DNA of 11,480 nt from a bacterium. Lineage in GTDB: Bacteria; Patescibacteriota; Andersenbacteria; UBA10190. The position numbers and the translations under genes are program-made. Location: NCBI GenBank assembly GCA_002686445.1, contig NZCO01000001.1:1-11480 (forward strand). The letters run 5' to 3'. A model generated the notes under the pieces. The model made no database searches and was not told the DNA's origin. It worked only from the letters and a program-made list of their open reading frames with translations. Of this stretch, positions 6,561 through 11,480 are shown piece after piece. Numbering within the stretch: the stretch's first letter is position 1; every line of letters starts with the position of its first letter.

Positions 6561-6568
6561 AGGAGGTG
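6561..6568 (+). promoter_or_regulatory. Near-perfect Shine-Dalgarno sequence
   Basis: AGGAGGTG (6561-6568) matches the complement of the 16S rRNA 3' end over eight bases. Counted from AGGAGG it stands eight bases before the ATG at 6575, which decides that start over the GTG at 6566, which lies inside the site itself. It is by far the strongest ribosome site in the window. Confidence 0.85.
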
Positions 6569-6574
6569 GTACGC

Positions 6575-6811
6575 ATGCCAGCTAAAAAACGTAAGACTAA
6601 GAAGCGCGCTACTAAGAAGCGTGCAACGAAGAAGCGAAAGCCAGCTAAGCGCAAGACCACGAAAAAGAAGCGCGCTACTAAGAAGCGTGCAACGAAGAAG
6701 CGAAAGCCAGCTAAGCGCAAGACGGCTAAGAAAAAGCCAAAGAAACGCGCAACGAAGAAGCGAAAGCCAGCTAAGCGCAAGACCACCTCTAAGCGCAAGA
6801 AAAAGCGTTAA
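6575..6811 (+). CDS. Lys/Arg-repeat, histone-H1-like basic protein
   Basis: This is a 78-residue protein made almost only of Lys, Arg, Ala, Thr and Pro (motifs KKRATKKR and KKRKPAKRKT repeated). It contains no acidic or aromatic residue, and its only hydrophobic residues are Ala, Pro and the initiator Met. It resembles the C-terminal tails of histone H1 and bacterial H1-like DNA-binding proteins, so binding to DNA or RNA through charge is likely, perhaps in nucleoid compaction or ribosome association. It should be disordered. The strong ribosome site suggests high expression. Internal DNA repeats (6599-6657, 6665-6723, partial 6749-6783) indicate growth by tandem duplication. The minus-strand frame over the same bases reads as a repeat-rich hydrophobic shadow and is not credible. 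An intrinsic terminator follows 17 bases after the stop. Confidence 0.85.
   Translation: MPAKKRKTKKRATKKRATKKRKPAKRKTTKKKRATKKRATKKRKPAKRKTAKKKPKKRATKKRKPAKRKTTSKRKKKR
6599..6783 (+). repeat. Tandem repeats inside the Lys/Arg gene
   Basis: A 59-base segment at 6599-6657 is repeated exactly at 6665-6723, a 66-base (22-codon) offset. A third partial copy of 35 identical bases is at 6749-6783, offset 60 bases from the second. All offsets are multiples of three, so the frame is kept. Exact identity including third positions points to recent duplication or gene conversion. Confidence 0.9.
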
Positions 6812-6828
6812 GTAAAAGCAGAGGGTTA

Positions 6829-6865
6829 AACAATCCCGCCCAGGAGGCGGGATTGTTGTTTGTTG
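6829..6865. terminator. Intrinsic terminator between convergent genes
   Basis: AACAATCCCGCC (6829-6840) pairs perfectly with GGCGGGATTGTT (6846-6857) around a five-base loop. The plus-strand tail is T-rich (GTTTGTTGTT). It serves the Lys/Arg gene, and because the minus-strand gene ends at 6866 it may also end that transcript, although the minus-side tail (TTTAACC) is poorer. Confidence 0.85.
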
Positions 6866-7486
6866 TTAGATCAACAAGCGATCGAGGTGCGCCGAAAAGG
6901 CGGTAACCAACTCAGCGGCCACTTCATTTTTCTTCAGGCGCTGAATAATGCTGTTAATTTCTTGGGCGACAGCGGAAGAAAGACCAATACGCTCGCTCAA
7001 TGCTGCGCGCGTCTCGTCAGTTGGTGCGGTCACAAAATAATCCCGCAGGGTCACATGCCATCTTTCTATGGCTGCAGTGTCTTGCACTAACTCTTGCTCG
7101 AGTGGCTGCACAGTGTGCAGGACACGGCGGATGCCATCCCAATCTTCGAAGCGGTCATACAGTAGCTCGTCCTCCAGCAACTTTAAGCCATGGGGCACGA
7201 ATGGATGCCAGGGGAGTAGTTCTTTTACATGTTGCTGGCTCAGCCACTCTTCACGTGTCGCATCTAACCAGGAATGAGCACGCATTCCCGTGGCGAAGTC
7301 GGTCTCACCAGCCAATGACTTCAAAGTTACGTCAGCTGGGTGGGTGTGATGGCGACTAACAACGCCTAAATGGCGAATATCAGGAAAAAGCGTTCCTGAC
7401 CAAAAGTCGGGTAGTTTCTCGACTGCGTCGTCGAGGAAGGTAGCTATGCGTTGGCCATATACGACGTGGCCAATTTCTCCGGCCAT
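6866..7486 (-). CDS. Putative zinc-dependent phospholipase C-fold-like protein, function unknown
   Basis: The 206-residue, mostly helical protein has no signal peptide. Its N-terminus is MAGEIGHVVYGQRI. It contains a G-x-x-x-PDI element (31-37, Asp36), His-rich RHHTHP (45-50), and HSWLD (His71, Asp75) within FATGMRAHSWLDA. This pattern of early His, PDI and H-x3-D recalls the bacterial zinc-dependent phospholipase C-like family (PF00882), in which these residues bind metal. The His that usually follows the Asp is absent (TREEW), so the metal site may be incomplete. The last 80 residues are charged helix without motifs. Family membership is tentative and no substrate can be named. The ATG at 7486 has no leader: a TATACT -10 box ends six bases upstream. 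It is transcribed divergently from the metallopeptidase gene. Confidence 0.65.
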   Translation of the reverse strand: MAGEIGHVVYGQRIATFLDDAVEKLPDFWSGTLFPDIRHLGVVSRHHTHPADVTLKSLAGETDFATGMRAHSWLDATREEWLSQQHVKELLPWHPFVPHGLKLLEDELLYDRFEDWDGIRRVLHTVQPLEQELVQDTAAIERWHVTLRDYFVTAPTDETRAALSERIGLSSAVAQEINSIIQRLKKNEVAAELVTAFSAHLDRLLI

Positions 7487-7511
7487 CTTCGTAGTATACT
7501 ATACTTACTGT
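7487..7511. promoter_or_regulatory. Divergent, mirrored leaderless promoter
   Basis: Only 25 bp separate the two start codons. Plus-strand TATACT at 7500-7505 is followed by exactly six bases and the ATG at 7512. Minus-strand TATACT (7498 down to 7493) is followed by exactly six bases and the ATG at 7486. That spacing places +1 on the A of each ATG. A second plus-strand TATACT at 7495-7500 overlaps, because AGTATACT (7493-7500) is palindromic. Neither side has a Shine-Dalgarno site at workable distance or a recognisable -35 box. Confidence 0.6.
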
Positions 7512-9203
7512 ATGGACGAAGTAAGCACGCCAGGCGGTTTACCGCCGGAAGCGTTTATGCCTGAGGAGGAGCCGCAGGAGGCTCCGCCGCATTCCCTGAA
7601 GCGCATTCTTGGATTGTTAGCGGGCGGACTAGTAGTGATAGTCCTGCTGGCGATTGTTGCCTGGGGCTTTGTGTTTATGCTGCGCGACTCCGCCGAGGAG
7701 TCAGTTCTGGCGCCGACCACTACGCCACTTCCGGATAGCGTGCAGCGCGCGCCGCTGCCGCCAGAACGGCGGGCCCAACCTATTTTGTTTGTGCAGGTAC
7801 AACGTACTGCTGGAGCCACGTTCGGATTGGAAATCCTGGCGGTTCGGCGATCGTTCACTATGCCGACGATCCATTTTCAAGAACCTCCCATCACTGACCC
7901 GCATTCATTAATTCAATTGACGTCAGCGACGGGAGAGACAATAAATGAATTCCGCTTTGCAGTACCGACACAGGTGGCGCTTGAGGGCCGCGGCCTTGAA
8001 GGTATTCTCTACGATCTTCCACCTTCTCCCTATGACATGTACATACCGGTTCCGGTTGGAGCGTCCCCAGCGCAGGTTCGTCTAGTGACGGCATCCGGCG
8101 CCGTACTTGTGGAGCAATCGATCGATTACGCCTCGCTACCGCAAGATCAAACTGAAGAGGACGTAGTTGCGCCTGATCCAGGCGTGCAGTCTTGGTTCGA
8201 GCGACTGGGTGTGTTTCGAGCGGCACTCGCGCAGGGCAACGATCCAGGAGAAGTGGTTATAGCTATTACTCATCACCAAGGTGGTAACCTGTTTGGCCCT
8301 GAGCTTGCCGCAAATCAGATGGTCGCAACTCTTTCACCTTGGATATTCTTTCAACCGATTACAAGGATTGAGGTAGTACCACTGGCCGGACAAGATTTAG
8401 GTTGCATTACAATACATCGCAATGGCACTGATTATCCGCAGTGTCCTAATGCGGGCGCGGTGATCGCAGCAGTTGCACCTGAAGTCCCTGATTGGGATGT
8501 GATTGCGGTGGCGGTTGATACAAACTGTGACTGTGGCAGCGCTATGTTTAATTCCAACGTCGCGGCTGTTGGCAATTTTATTTCTGATCAAATCTTAGGT
8601 CACGAATTTGCTCACGCTATGCCGCAAGCGCTGGCCGACGAGTATTTTGGCGATATCCCTGATTTTGGGCCAGGTGGCCCTAATTGTTTTGCCAATCAGG
8701 CTGCTTGCGAGGCGGCGCTGGCTCCCTTCGATCCACCACCACTACCGGATGGTCCGGGACCCATGCCACCTCCGGCCCCCGGACTGTTTATGTGCGCTCA
8801 GGGCTGCAATAATCCTCGTACCTGGCGGCCGGCTTCACAGCTCATGTATAACGTGCCCGGTGGATTCGGACCCATTGAGGAAGAGCTAGTCTGCGACAAC
8901 ATTGCTGCTAAGACGAACGTTACCTGCGAAGACGCAAAGAATGGCCTGCCGAACGAGCATGGTGCCGGAGGCAATGGCGATGGCGACGGAGATGGCGACG
9001 GAGATGGCGACGGAGATGGCGACGGAGACGGTGATGGTGACGGAGACGGTGATGGCGACGGTGATGGCGATGGAGACGGTGATGGCGATGGAGACGGTGA
9101 TGGCGATGGAGACGGTGATGGCGATGGAGACGGTGATGGAGACGGTGATGGAGATCCGGATGACCCAGGTGGAGGTAGTGGCTTCTTCGGCGGCTCACGA
9201 TAA
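7512..9203 (+). CDS. Membrane-anchored M64-like HExxH metallopeptidase with Asp-Gly tail
   Basis: The 563-residue protein starts with a 31-residue Pro/Glu-rich cytoplasmic stretch and one membrane segment (32-57), so the rest should face outward. A beta-rich region (about 85-220) precedes the catalytic domain. There HEFAH (364-368) followed by DEY (376-378) gives HExxH-x7-DEY, close to the HExxH...DEY signature of M64 (IgA peptidase-type) zinc proteases but one residue longer as I recall the pattern. Glu365 should be the catalytic base, and QLMYN (Met445) may be the Met-turn. Several Cys residues (CDCG, MCAQGC) suggest disulfides. From residue 490 to 548 the chain is strict Asp-Gly alternation (30 Asp), then a short Gly/Ser tail. 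I prefer the ATG at 7512 to the in-frame one at 7446, because 7446 lies inside the divergent gene and its extension is not family-like. The target protein is unknown. Confidence 0.82.
   Translation: MDEVSTPGGLPPEAFMPEEEPQEAPPHSLKRILGLLAGGLVVIVLLAIVAWGFVFMLRDSAEESVLAPTTTPLPDSVQRAPLPPERRAQPILFVQVQRTAGATFGLEILAVRRSFTMPTIHFQEPPITDPHSLIQLTSATGETINEFRFAVPTQVALEGRGLEGILYDLPPSPYDMYIPVPVGASPAQVRLVTASGAVLVEQSIDYASLPQDQTEEDVVAPDPGVQSWFERLGVFRAALAQGNDPGEVVIAITHHQGGNLFGPELAANQMVATLSPWIFFQPITRIEVVPLAGQDLGCITIHRNGTDYPQCPNAGAVIAAVAPEVPDWDVIAVAVDTNCDCGSAMFNSNVAAVGNFISDQILGHEFAHAMPQALADEYFGDIPDFGPGGPNCFANQAACEAALAPFDPPPLPDGPGPMPPPAPGLFMCAQGCNNPRTWRPASQLMYNVPGGFGPIEEELVCDNIAAKTNVTCEDAKNGLPNEHGAGGNGDGDGDGDGDGDGDGDGDGDGDGDGDGDGDGDGDGDGDGDGDGDGDGDGDGDGDGDGDGDPDDPGGGSGFFGGSR
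8976..9155 (+). repeat. (GAY GGN)n repeat encoding the Asp-Gly tail
   Basis: A six-base period, GAY GGH, runs for about 180 bases. Two higher-order blocks are visible: four copies of the 12-base unit GATGGCGACGGA (8979-9026), and four copies of the 18-base unit GATGGCGATGGAGACGGT (9063-9134), with a mixed stretch between. All units keep frame. Such a tract should vary in length between strains by slippage or recombination. Shadow frames read as Met-Ala-Thr-Glu or Arg-His repeats and are not genes. Confidence 0.95.
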
Positions 9204-9862
9204 TGCGCTCCGGACTAATCCTGGCAGCACTAGCGATCTTGTTGATATTGCCGGTCGTCGTGAGTGCGGGATCTGTGTGGCGTACAGAGATAAGTGAGCT
9301 ACAGGAGCCGGATACAGTCTCCGTCGGATTCTGGCAGCAAGTACGGGTGTTTCTTTTTGGCCAAGTGGCTGGTCAACCGGTCGTTGGAACTACTTTTATT
9401 GTCACCTCCTCGGCCTACGCATCATCTCCATATCAAACCGATGACACACCGTGCGTGACGGCGGCGGGCACTCGCGTACGCCCAGGCGTAGTAGCTACCA
9501 ATTGGTTGCCGCTCGGGACCGTACTGGAAATCAATGGCGACCGGTACATCGTAGAGGATAGAATGAACAATCGATTCCAAGGTCGCTTTGTCGACATATG
9601 GTTTCCGTCGACTTCTGCGGCTTTGGAACATGGCCGACAGGAGCTTGAAGTAGAGATTGTTTCGTATGGCACGCCGGGGCAACAAATTCGCCCTGACTTT
9701 GAAGATGAGGGAGCTGGTGCCATAGATGATCCCAACCTCATTAAGCGCACAGGATTACGTTTGGCCGCCCTGACCAGGTCGGTGGGACGTTTTCTCGGTG
9801 CTCAAGCGGACCCCGATCGGTTTGATATCGATTGCTTCGCTCAAGATGAGCCTGAAGAGTAG
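9203..9862 (+). CDS. Secreted 3D-domain (double-psi beta-barrel) protein
   Basis: The 219-residue protein has a signal peptide or anchor (hydrophobic 5-21, possible cleavage after VSA at 20-22). The 3D domain spans about 64-135: DDTPCVTAAGTRVR (80-93), WLPLGT (101-106), VEDR (117-120) and VDIWFP (130-135). The three Asp residues that name the domain are probably Asp81, Asp119 and Asp131. This fold is shared with MltA and RlpA-type murein enzymes and many Gram-positive and Patescibacteria wall proteins, so peptidoglycan cleavage or binding is likely. The last 80 residues are low in motifs. Its ATG overlaps the TAA of the metallopeptidase gene by one base (TAATG), which implies translational coupling and co-regulation of the two surface proteins. 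No ribosome site is obvious. Confidence 0.88.
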   Translation: MRSGLILAALAILLILPVVVSAGSVWRTEISELQEPDTVSVGFWQQVRVFLFGQVAGQPVVGTTFIVTSSAYASSPYQTDDTPCVTAAGTRVRPGVVATNWLPLGTVLEINGDRYIVEDRMNNRFQGRFVDIWFPSTSAALEHGRQELEVEIVSYGTPGQQIRPDFEDEGAGAIDDPNLIKRTGLRLAALTRSVGRFLGAQADPDRFDIDCFAQDEPEE

Positions 9863-9922
9863 TGTTGGGCGCGCGTGACAGATACGGTTTGTTAGCAGCG
9901 ACATATGTTGGCACAGTTCTAG

Positions 9923-9932
9923 CACGATCGTG
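9923..9932. repeat. Palindrome CACGATCGTG upstream of the unknown gene
   Basis: This perfect 10-bp palindrome lies 38 bases before the ATG at 9971, in the 108-base gap after the 3D-domain gene. It could be an operator half-site pair. No convincing -35/-10 pair was found around it. Confidence 0.25.
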
Positions 9933-9970
9933 AATGTTCTTTTCTTTTCGAAGCCCCGGAGATCCGCTCT

Positions 9971-10369
9971 ATGGTGCGACGAGTTTTGCCGCCGACCCCA
10001 TTGGAAGTAGCAAGTGCAGAGGTCGCAGCAAAGGTGCTTGTCTTGAGCCCCTTTATTGAGCCAGCTCTTCGCGACATATGGAATAAGTGTGTCGGGATGA
10101 ATGTGCCCGATCCGGCAGACGAAAGAGAGTTAATAGGACTATGCGTCGAGCTTGCCGGAGCGACCACTCAGCGCGTTGACTCATTTGAGACTGCTGGCAT
10201 TTGTCCAATCGGTAAGCAAGAAGTACTGCAGTGCGCCGGCTGTCAGTCTGAGCGACCAGGACATCTACCAGTGTTGAGCGCTCATGCGCGAGGCCGGCAT
10301 CAGAAAGCAGTCCGCCAGCAGCTCACGGTTTCTCTGGACCATGTGAGAGTATTGTGTCAGCATTTCTAA
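9971..10369 (+). CDS. Unknown 132-residue protein with CxxC motif
   Basis: I do not recognise this protein. The ATG has a good ribosome site (GGAG, 9959-9962, eight bases before it), and a strong terminator follows the stop, both supporting a real one-gene unit. It has six Cys (40, 58, 78, 88, 91, 129), including CAGC (88-91), with His98, His105, His110 and His124 nearby, so a small metal site is possible. The N-terminal half (about 10-65) is helical and mildly hydrophobic without a membrane segment or signal peptide, so it is probably cytoplasmic. The second half is basic (RGRHQKAVRQQ). No catalytic motif is visible. A role with the flanking surface genes cannot be shown. Confidence 0.6.
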   Translation: MVRRVLPPTPLEVASAEVAAKVLVLSPFIEPALRDIWNKCVGMNVPDPADERELIGLCVELAGATTQRVDSFETAGICPIGKQEVLQCAGCQSERPGHLPVLSAHARGRHQKAVRQQLTVSLDHVRVLCQHF

Positions 10370-10389
10370 AGACAACGCTCCATACTCAC

Positions 10390-10415
10390 AAGCCCTCCCT
10401 AGGGCTTCTTTTATT
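10390..10415 (+). terminator. Intrinsic terminator after the unknown gene
   Basis: AAGCCCT (10390-10396) pairs perfectly with AGGGCTT (10401-10407) around a CCCT loop, followed by CTTTTATT. It lies 21 bases after the stop codon and separates this unit from the IPT/TIG gene. Confidence 0.85.
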
Positions 10416-10449
10416 AGGGGACGGTCTAGAGATTAACCACTTCGACAAC

Positions 10450-10470
10450 GGCTAAGGGTCAAGATTAGCC
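10450..10470. repeat. Inverted repeat upstream of the TIG gene promoter
   Basis: GGCTAA (10450-10455) and TTAGCC (10465-10470) are perfect 6-bp arms with a nine-base spacer, ending ten bases before the -35 box. The position suits an activator site; it is too far from the terminator upstream to be part of it. Confidence 0.4.
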
Positions 10471-10479
10471 AGATGAATA

Positions 10480-10507
10480 TTGACAAAACGGCCAATATAC
10501 TTATAAT
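10480..10507 (+). promoter_or_regulatory. Consensus sigma70-type promoter
   Basis: Perfect TTGACA (10480-10485) and perfect TATAAT (10502-10507) are 16 bases apart. The predicted start near 10514 gives a leader of about 23 bases before the ATG at 10537. This is the best promoter in the window and suggests strong housekeeping expression of the surface protein downstream. The leader lacks a clear Shine-Dalgarno site. Confidence 0.85.
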
Positions 10508-10536
10508 AGTGCCTTAAGTAATAAGACGCAGTTTAT

Positions 10537-11340
10537 ATGGTTTCTTGGACTACCGGTCGATTAATGCTTCTCTTTGTGTTGCTTCTGGCAACCGTATTAA
10601 TCGTGTCGTTCGTCACGTTTGTGGCGCAGCAAAGCGGAGCTAAGACATACAGCGCTCTCACGTTCAGTAATTTCGTGGACACTTTCGGCTTCAGTCGCAG
10701 CCCGGATGATGAGACTAATACAGACGAGGGAGTAGAAACTACTCAAGATGGTGAGGTGCTCGGCATTAGCGATACTTCTATCGGCACTTTTCCGCCCGTC
10801 ACTTATCCCGCCTACGCAGTAAGTCCATTTGCTGTAGCTAGTGCTCAGGCTGCGGAGGAGGCGGATGGCCCAGCTGGTTCAGGGTTTAGTGGTGCGGACT
10901 TTGACGTGCAGGCCAGTGGCACATTTGCGCCAACTGGCTCGGCTACATTTGGTTCGCGGACTACAACTGATACTGACGGCAGTGGCCTCCTTGATGAAGC
11001 ACCCGTCGCTGACAGTACACCGGTAGTGGCAGGGCTAACCAACCCGGCGAACGGCGAGACCCAAAGCGCCGCTATCGTCGTGCCTATCATAGATCGCACG
11101 TCACCAATACCTGCCCAGGCTGGTTTTACCTTGGATCTGTTTGGGTCTGGGTTTAGCGCGCGAAATCAAGTGCTCTTCTCGGGTAATGACATCACGGTTG
11201 AAATGAACGCGATGTCGGGGGTGCCTAGTTGGGCAACCATTAATCTGCCGTATAACCTTCCGCTCGGTACGTATACGGTCACGGTGACAAACCGAACAGC
11301 TACCAGCGCGCCGTTTACGGTGACAGTTGTCCCTCGATAA
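10537..11340 (+). CDS. Membrane-anchored IPT/TIG-domain surface protein
   Basis: The 267-residue protein has one N-terminal membrane segment (about 8-30) and an outward-facing remainder. Residues 35-185 are Ser/Thr/Gly/Asp-rich low-complexity linker without hydrophobic core. The C-terminus (about 188-266) is a single IPT/TIG immunoglobulin-like domain, shown by FTLDLFGSGFSARNQVLFSG, INLPYNLPLGTYTVTV and the closing SAPFTVTV strand. Such domains act as stalk or binding modules in bacterial surface proteins, so attachment or wall structure is the likely role. No catalytic residues are seen. It is expressed from its own consensus promoter and ends at a strong terminator, so it is a single-gene unit. 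Codon and base use resemble its neighbours. Confidence 0.85.
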   Translation: MVSWTTGRLMLLFVLLLATVLIVSFVTFVAQQSGAKTYSALTFSNFVDTFGFSRSPDDETNTDEGVETTQDGEVLGISDTSIGTFPPVTYPAYAVSPFAVASAQAAEEADGPAGSGFSGADFDVQASGTFAPTGSATFGSRTTTDTDGSGLLDEAPVADSTPVVAGLTNPANGETQSAAIVVPIIDRTSPIPAQAGFTLDLFGSGFSARNQVLFSGNDITVEMNAMSGVPSWATINLPYNLPLGTYTVTVTNRTATSAPFTVTVVPR

Positions 11341-11358
11341 CGAATACCTATTTATAAA

Positions 11359-11388
11359 CGGCTCACCTAAGCGGGTGAGCCGTTTTTT
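11359..11388. terminator. Intrinsic terminator shared by convergent genes
   Basis: CGGCTCACC (11359-11367) pairs perfectly with GGTGAGCCG (11374-11382) around a six-base loop, followed by six T (11383-11388) on the plus strand. It ends the TIG gene 18 bases after its stop. On the minus strand the same hairpin is followed by TTTATAAAT, so it may act both ways, and the minus-strand stop codon lies at its loop. Confidence 0.9.
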
Positions 11389-11480
11389 GTACTGCTGTCC
11401 TGTAATAATCGCAGTGCCTCGACAATATTTTGGGCGTCGTCCAGCCCTTGGTGCGCCGTGTGCTTATTTTTCTCGCCAAA
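11367..11480 (-). CDS. C-terminus of a DEDDh 3'-5' exonuclease, probably ERI-1/DnaQ-like (partial)
   Basis: Only the last 37 residues are in the window; the frame is open to the right edge. The segment HTAHQGLDDAQNIVEALRLL contains the H-x(4)-D of exonuclease motif III (His, then Asp five residues later), the last catalytic pair of DEDDh nucleases such as DnaQ epsilon, RNase T and oligoribonuclease. The form H-x-G-L-D-D-A-x-N-I is closest to the ERI-1/3'hExo branch as I recall it. The substrate, RNA or DNA, cannot be judged from this fragment. The final residues (TKNGSPA) and the TAG stop are encoded inside the stem-loop of the shared terminator, so the coding sequence overlaps the terminator of the convergent gene. 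Confidence 0.75.
   Translation of the reverse strand, partial: FGEKNKHTAHQGLDDAQNIVEALRLLQDSSTKNGSPA

Noticed and set aside
6566..6574. GTG at 6566 as start of the Lys/Arg protein
   Set aside because: It lies within the Shine-Dalgarno sequence; the ATG at 6575 has ideal spacing.
6502..6798. Minus-strand frame with repeated LRLAGFRFFVARF
   Set aside because: It is the antisense of the Lys/Arg repeat gene; the repeats come from that gene's DNA repeats, and the plus strand has the strong ribosome site.
6575..6811. CRISPR-like array from the regular repeats
   Set aside because: Repeats are in-frame coding duplications without unique spacers.
7446..7511. Upstream ATG at 7446 as metallopeptidase start
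   Set aside because: It would overlap the divergent gene by 41 bases and cross both -10 boxes; the added residues are not family-like, whereas 7512 fits the promoter spacing.
8902..9297. Met-Ala-Thr-Glu repeat frame and the antisense His/Arg repeat frame (8920-9198)
   Set aside because: Both are frame shadows of the Asp-Gly tract inside the metallopeptidase gene.

Overview
The window looks like a piece of a bacterial chromosome at roughly 50% GC. It most resembles a Candidate Phyla Radiation (Patescibacteria) genome. This is an inference from gene content: a SpoU/TrmH methyltransferase of the kind common there, a CarS-like (PF01864) CDP-alcohol synthase, a short lysine-only histone-H1-like protein, small exported 3D-domain and IPT/TIG proteins, a PLC-fold-like cytoplasmic protein, and a tRNA without encoded CCA. 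TGA is used as an ordinary stop, which argues against the TGA-recoded Gracilibacteria/Absconditabacteria. No phage, IS element, CRISPR array or rRNA is visible.

Layout. Positions 2-547 hold the 3' part of a TrmH-family RNA methyltransferase. A structured non-coding stretch (600-700) follows, then tRNA-Arg(TCG) (774-847) and a cyclopropane-fatty-acid synthase starting three bases after the tRNA (851-2014). The 573-base interval 2015-2587 has no convincing gene, but it carries a promoter-like pair, a long imperfect hairpin and a strong intrinsic terminator just before recG (2588-4642). A flavoprotein (4661-5806) and a CarS-like membrane enzyme (5844-6377) come next, then a tiny Lys/Arg repeat protein (6575-6811). 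A shared terminator separates it from a convergent minus-strand gene (6866-7486).

The right half concerns the cell surface. A divergent 25-bp intergenic region drives the minus-strand gene and a membrane-anchored HExxH...DEY metallopeptidase with a 59-residue Asp-Gly tail (7512-9203). That gene overlaps by one base a secreted 3D-domain protein (9203-9862). A Cys-containing protein of unknown function (9971-10369), an anchored IPT/TIG protein with a clear sigma70-type promoter (10537-11340), and the 3' end of a minus-strand DEDDh exonuclease (11367-11480) complete the window.

Two themes stand out. First, there are probably two translation-start styles: several genes have a TATACT -10 box exactly or nearly at leaderless distance from the ATG, or start right after a tRNA, whereas the Lys/Arg gene has a near-perfect Shine-Dalgarno sequence. 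Second, three lipid-related enzymes (CFA synthase, flavoprotein, CarS-like) lie within 5.5 kb, interrupted only by recG. The most interesting candidates for undescribed biology are the two structured non-coding stretches (600-700 and 2096-2558) and the mirrored leaderless promoter at 7487-7511.
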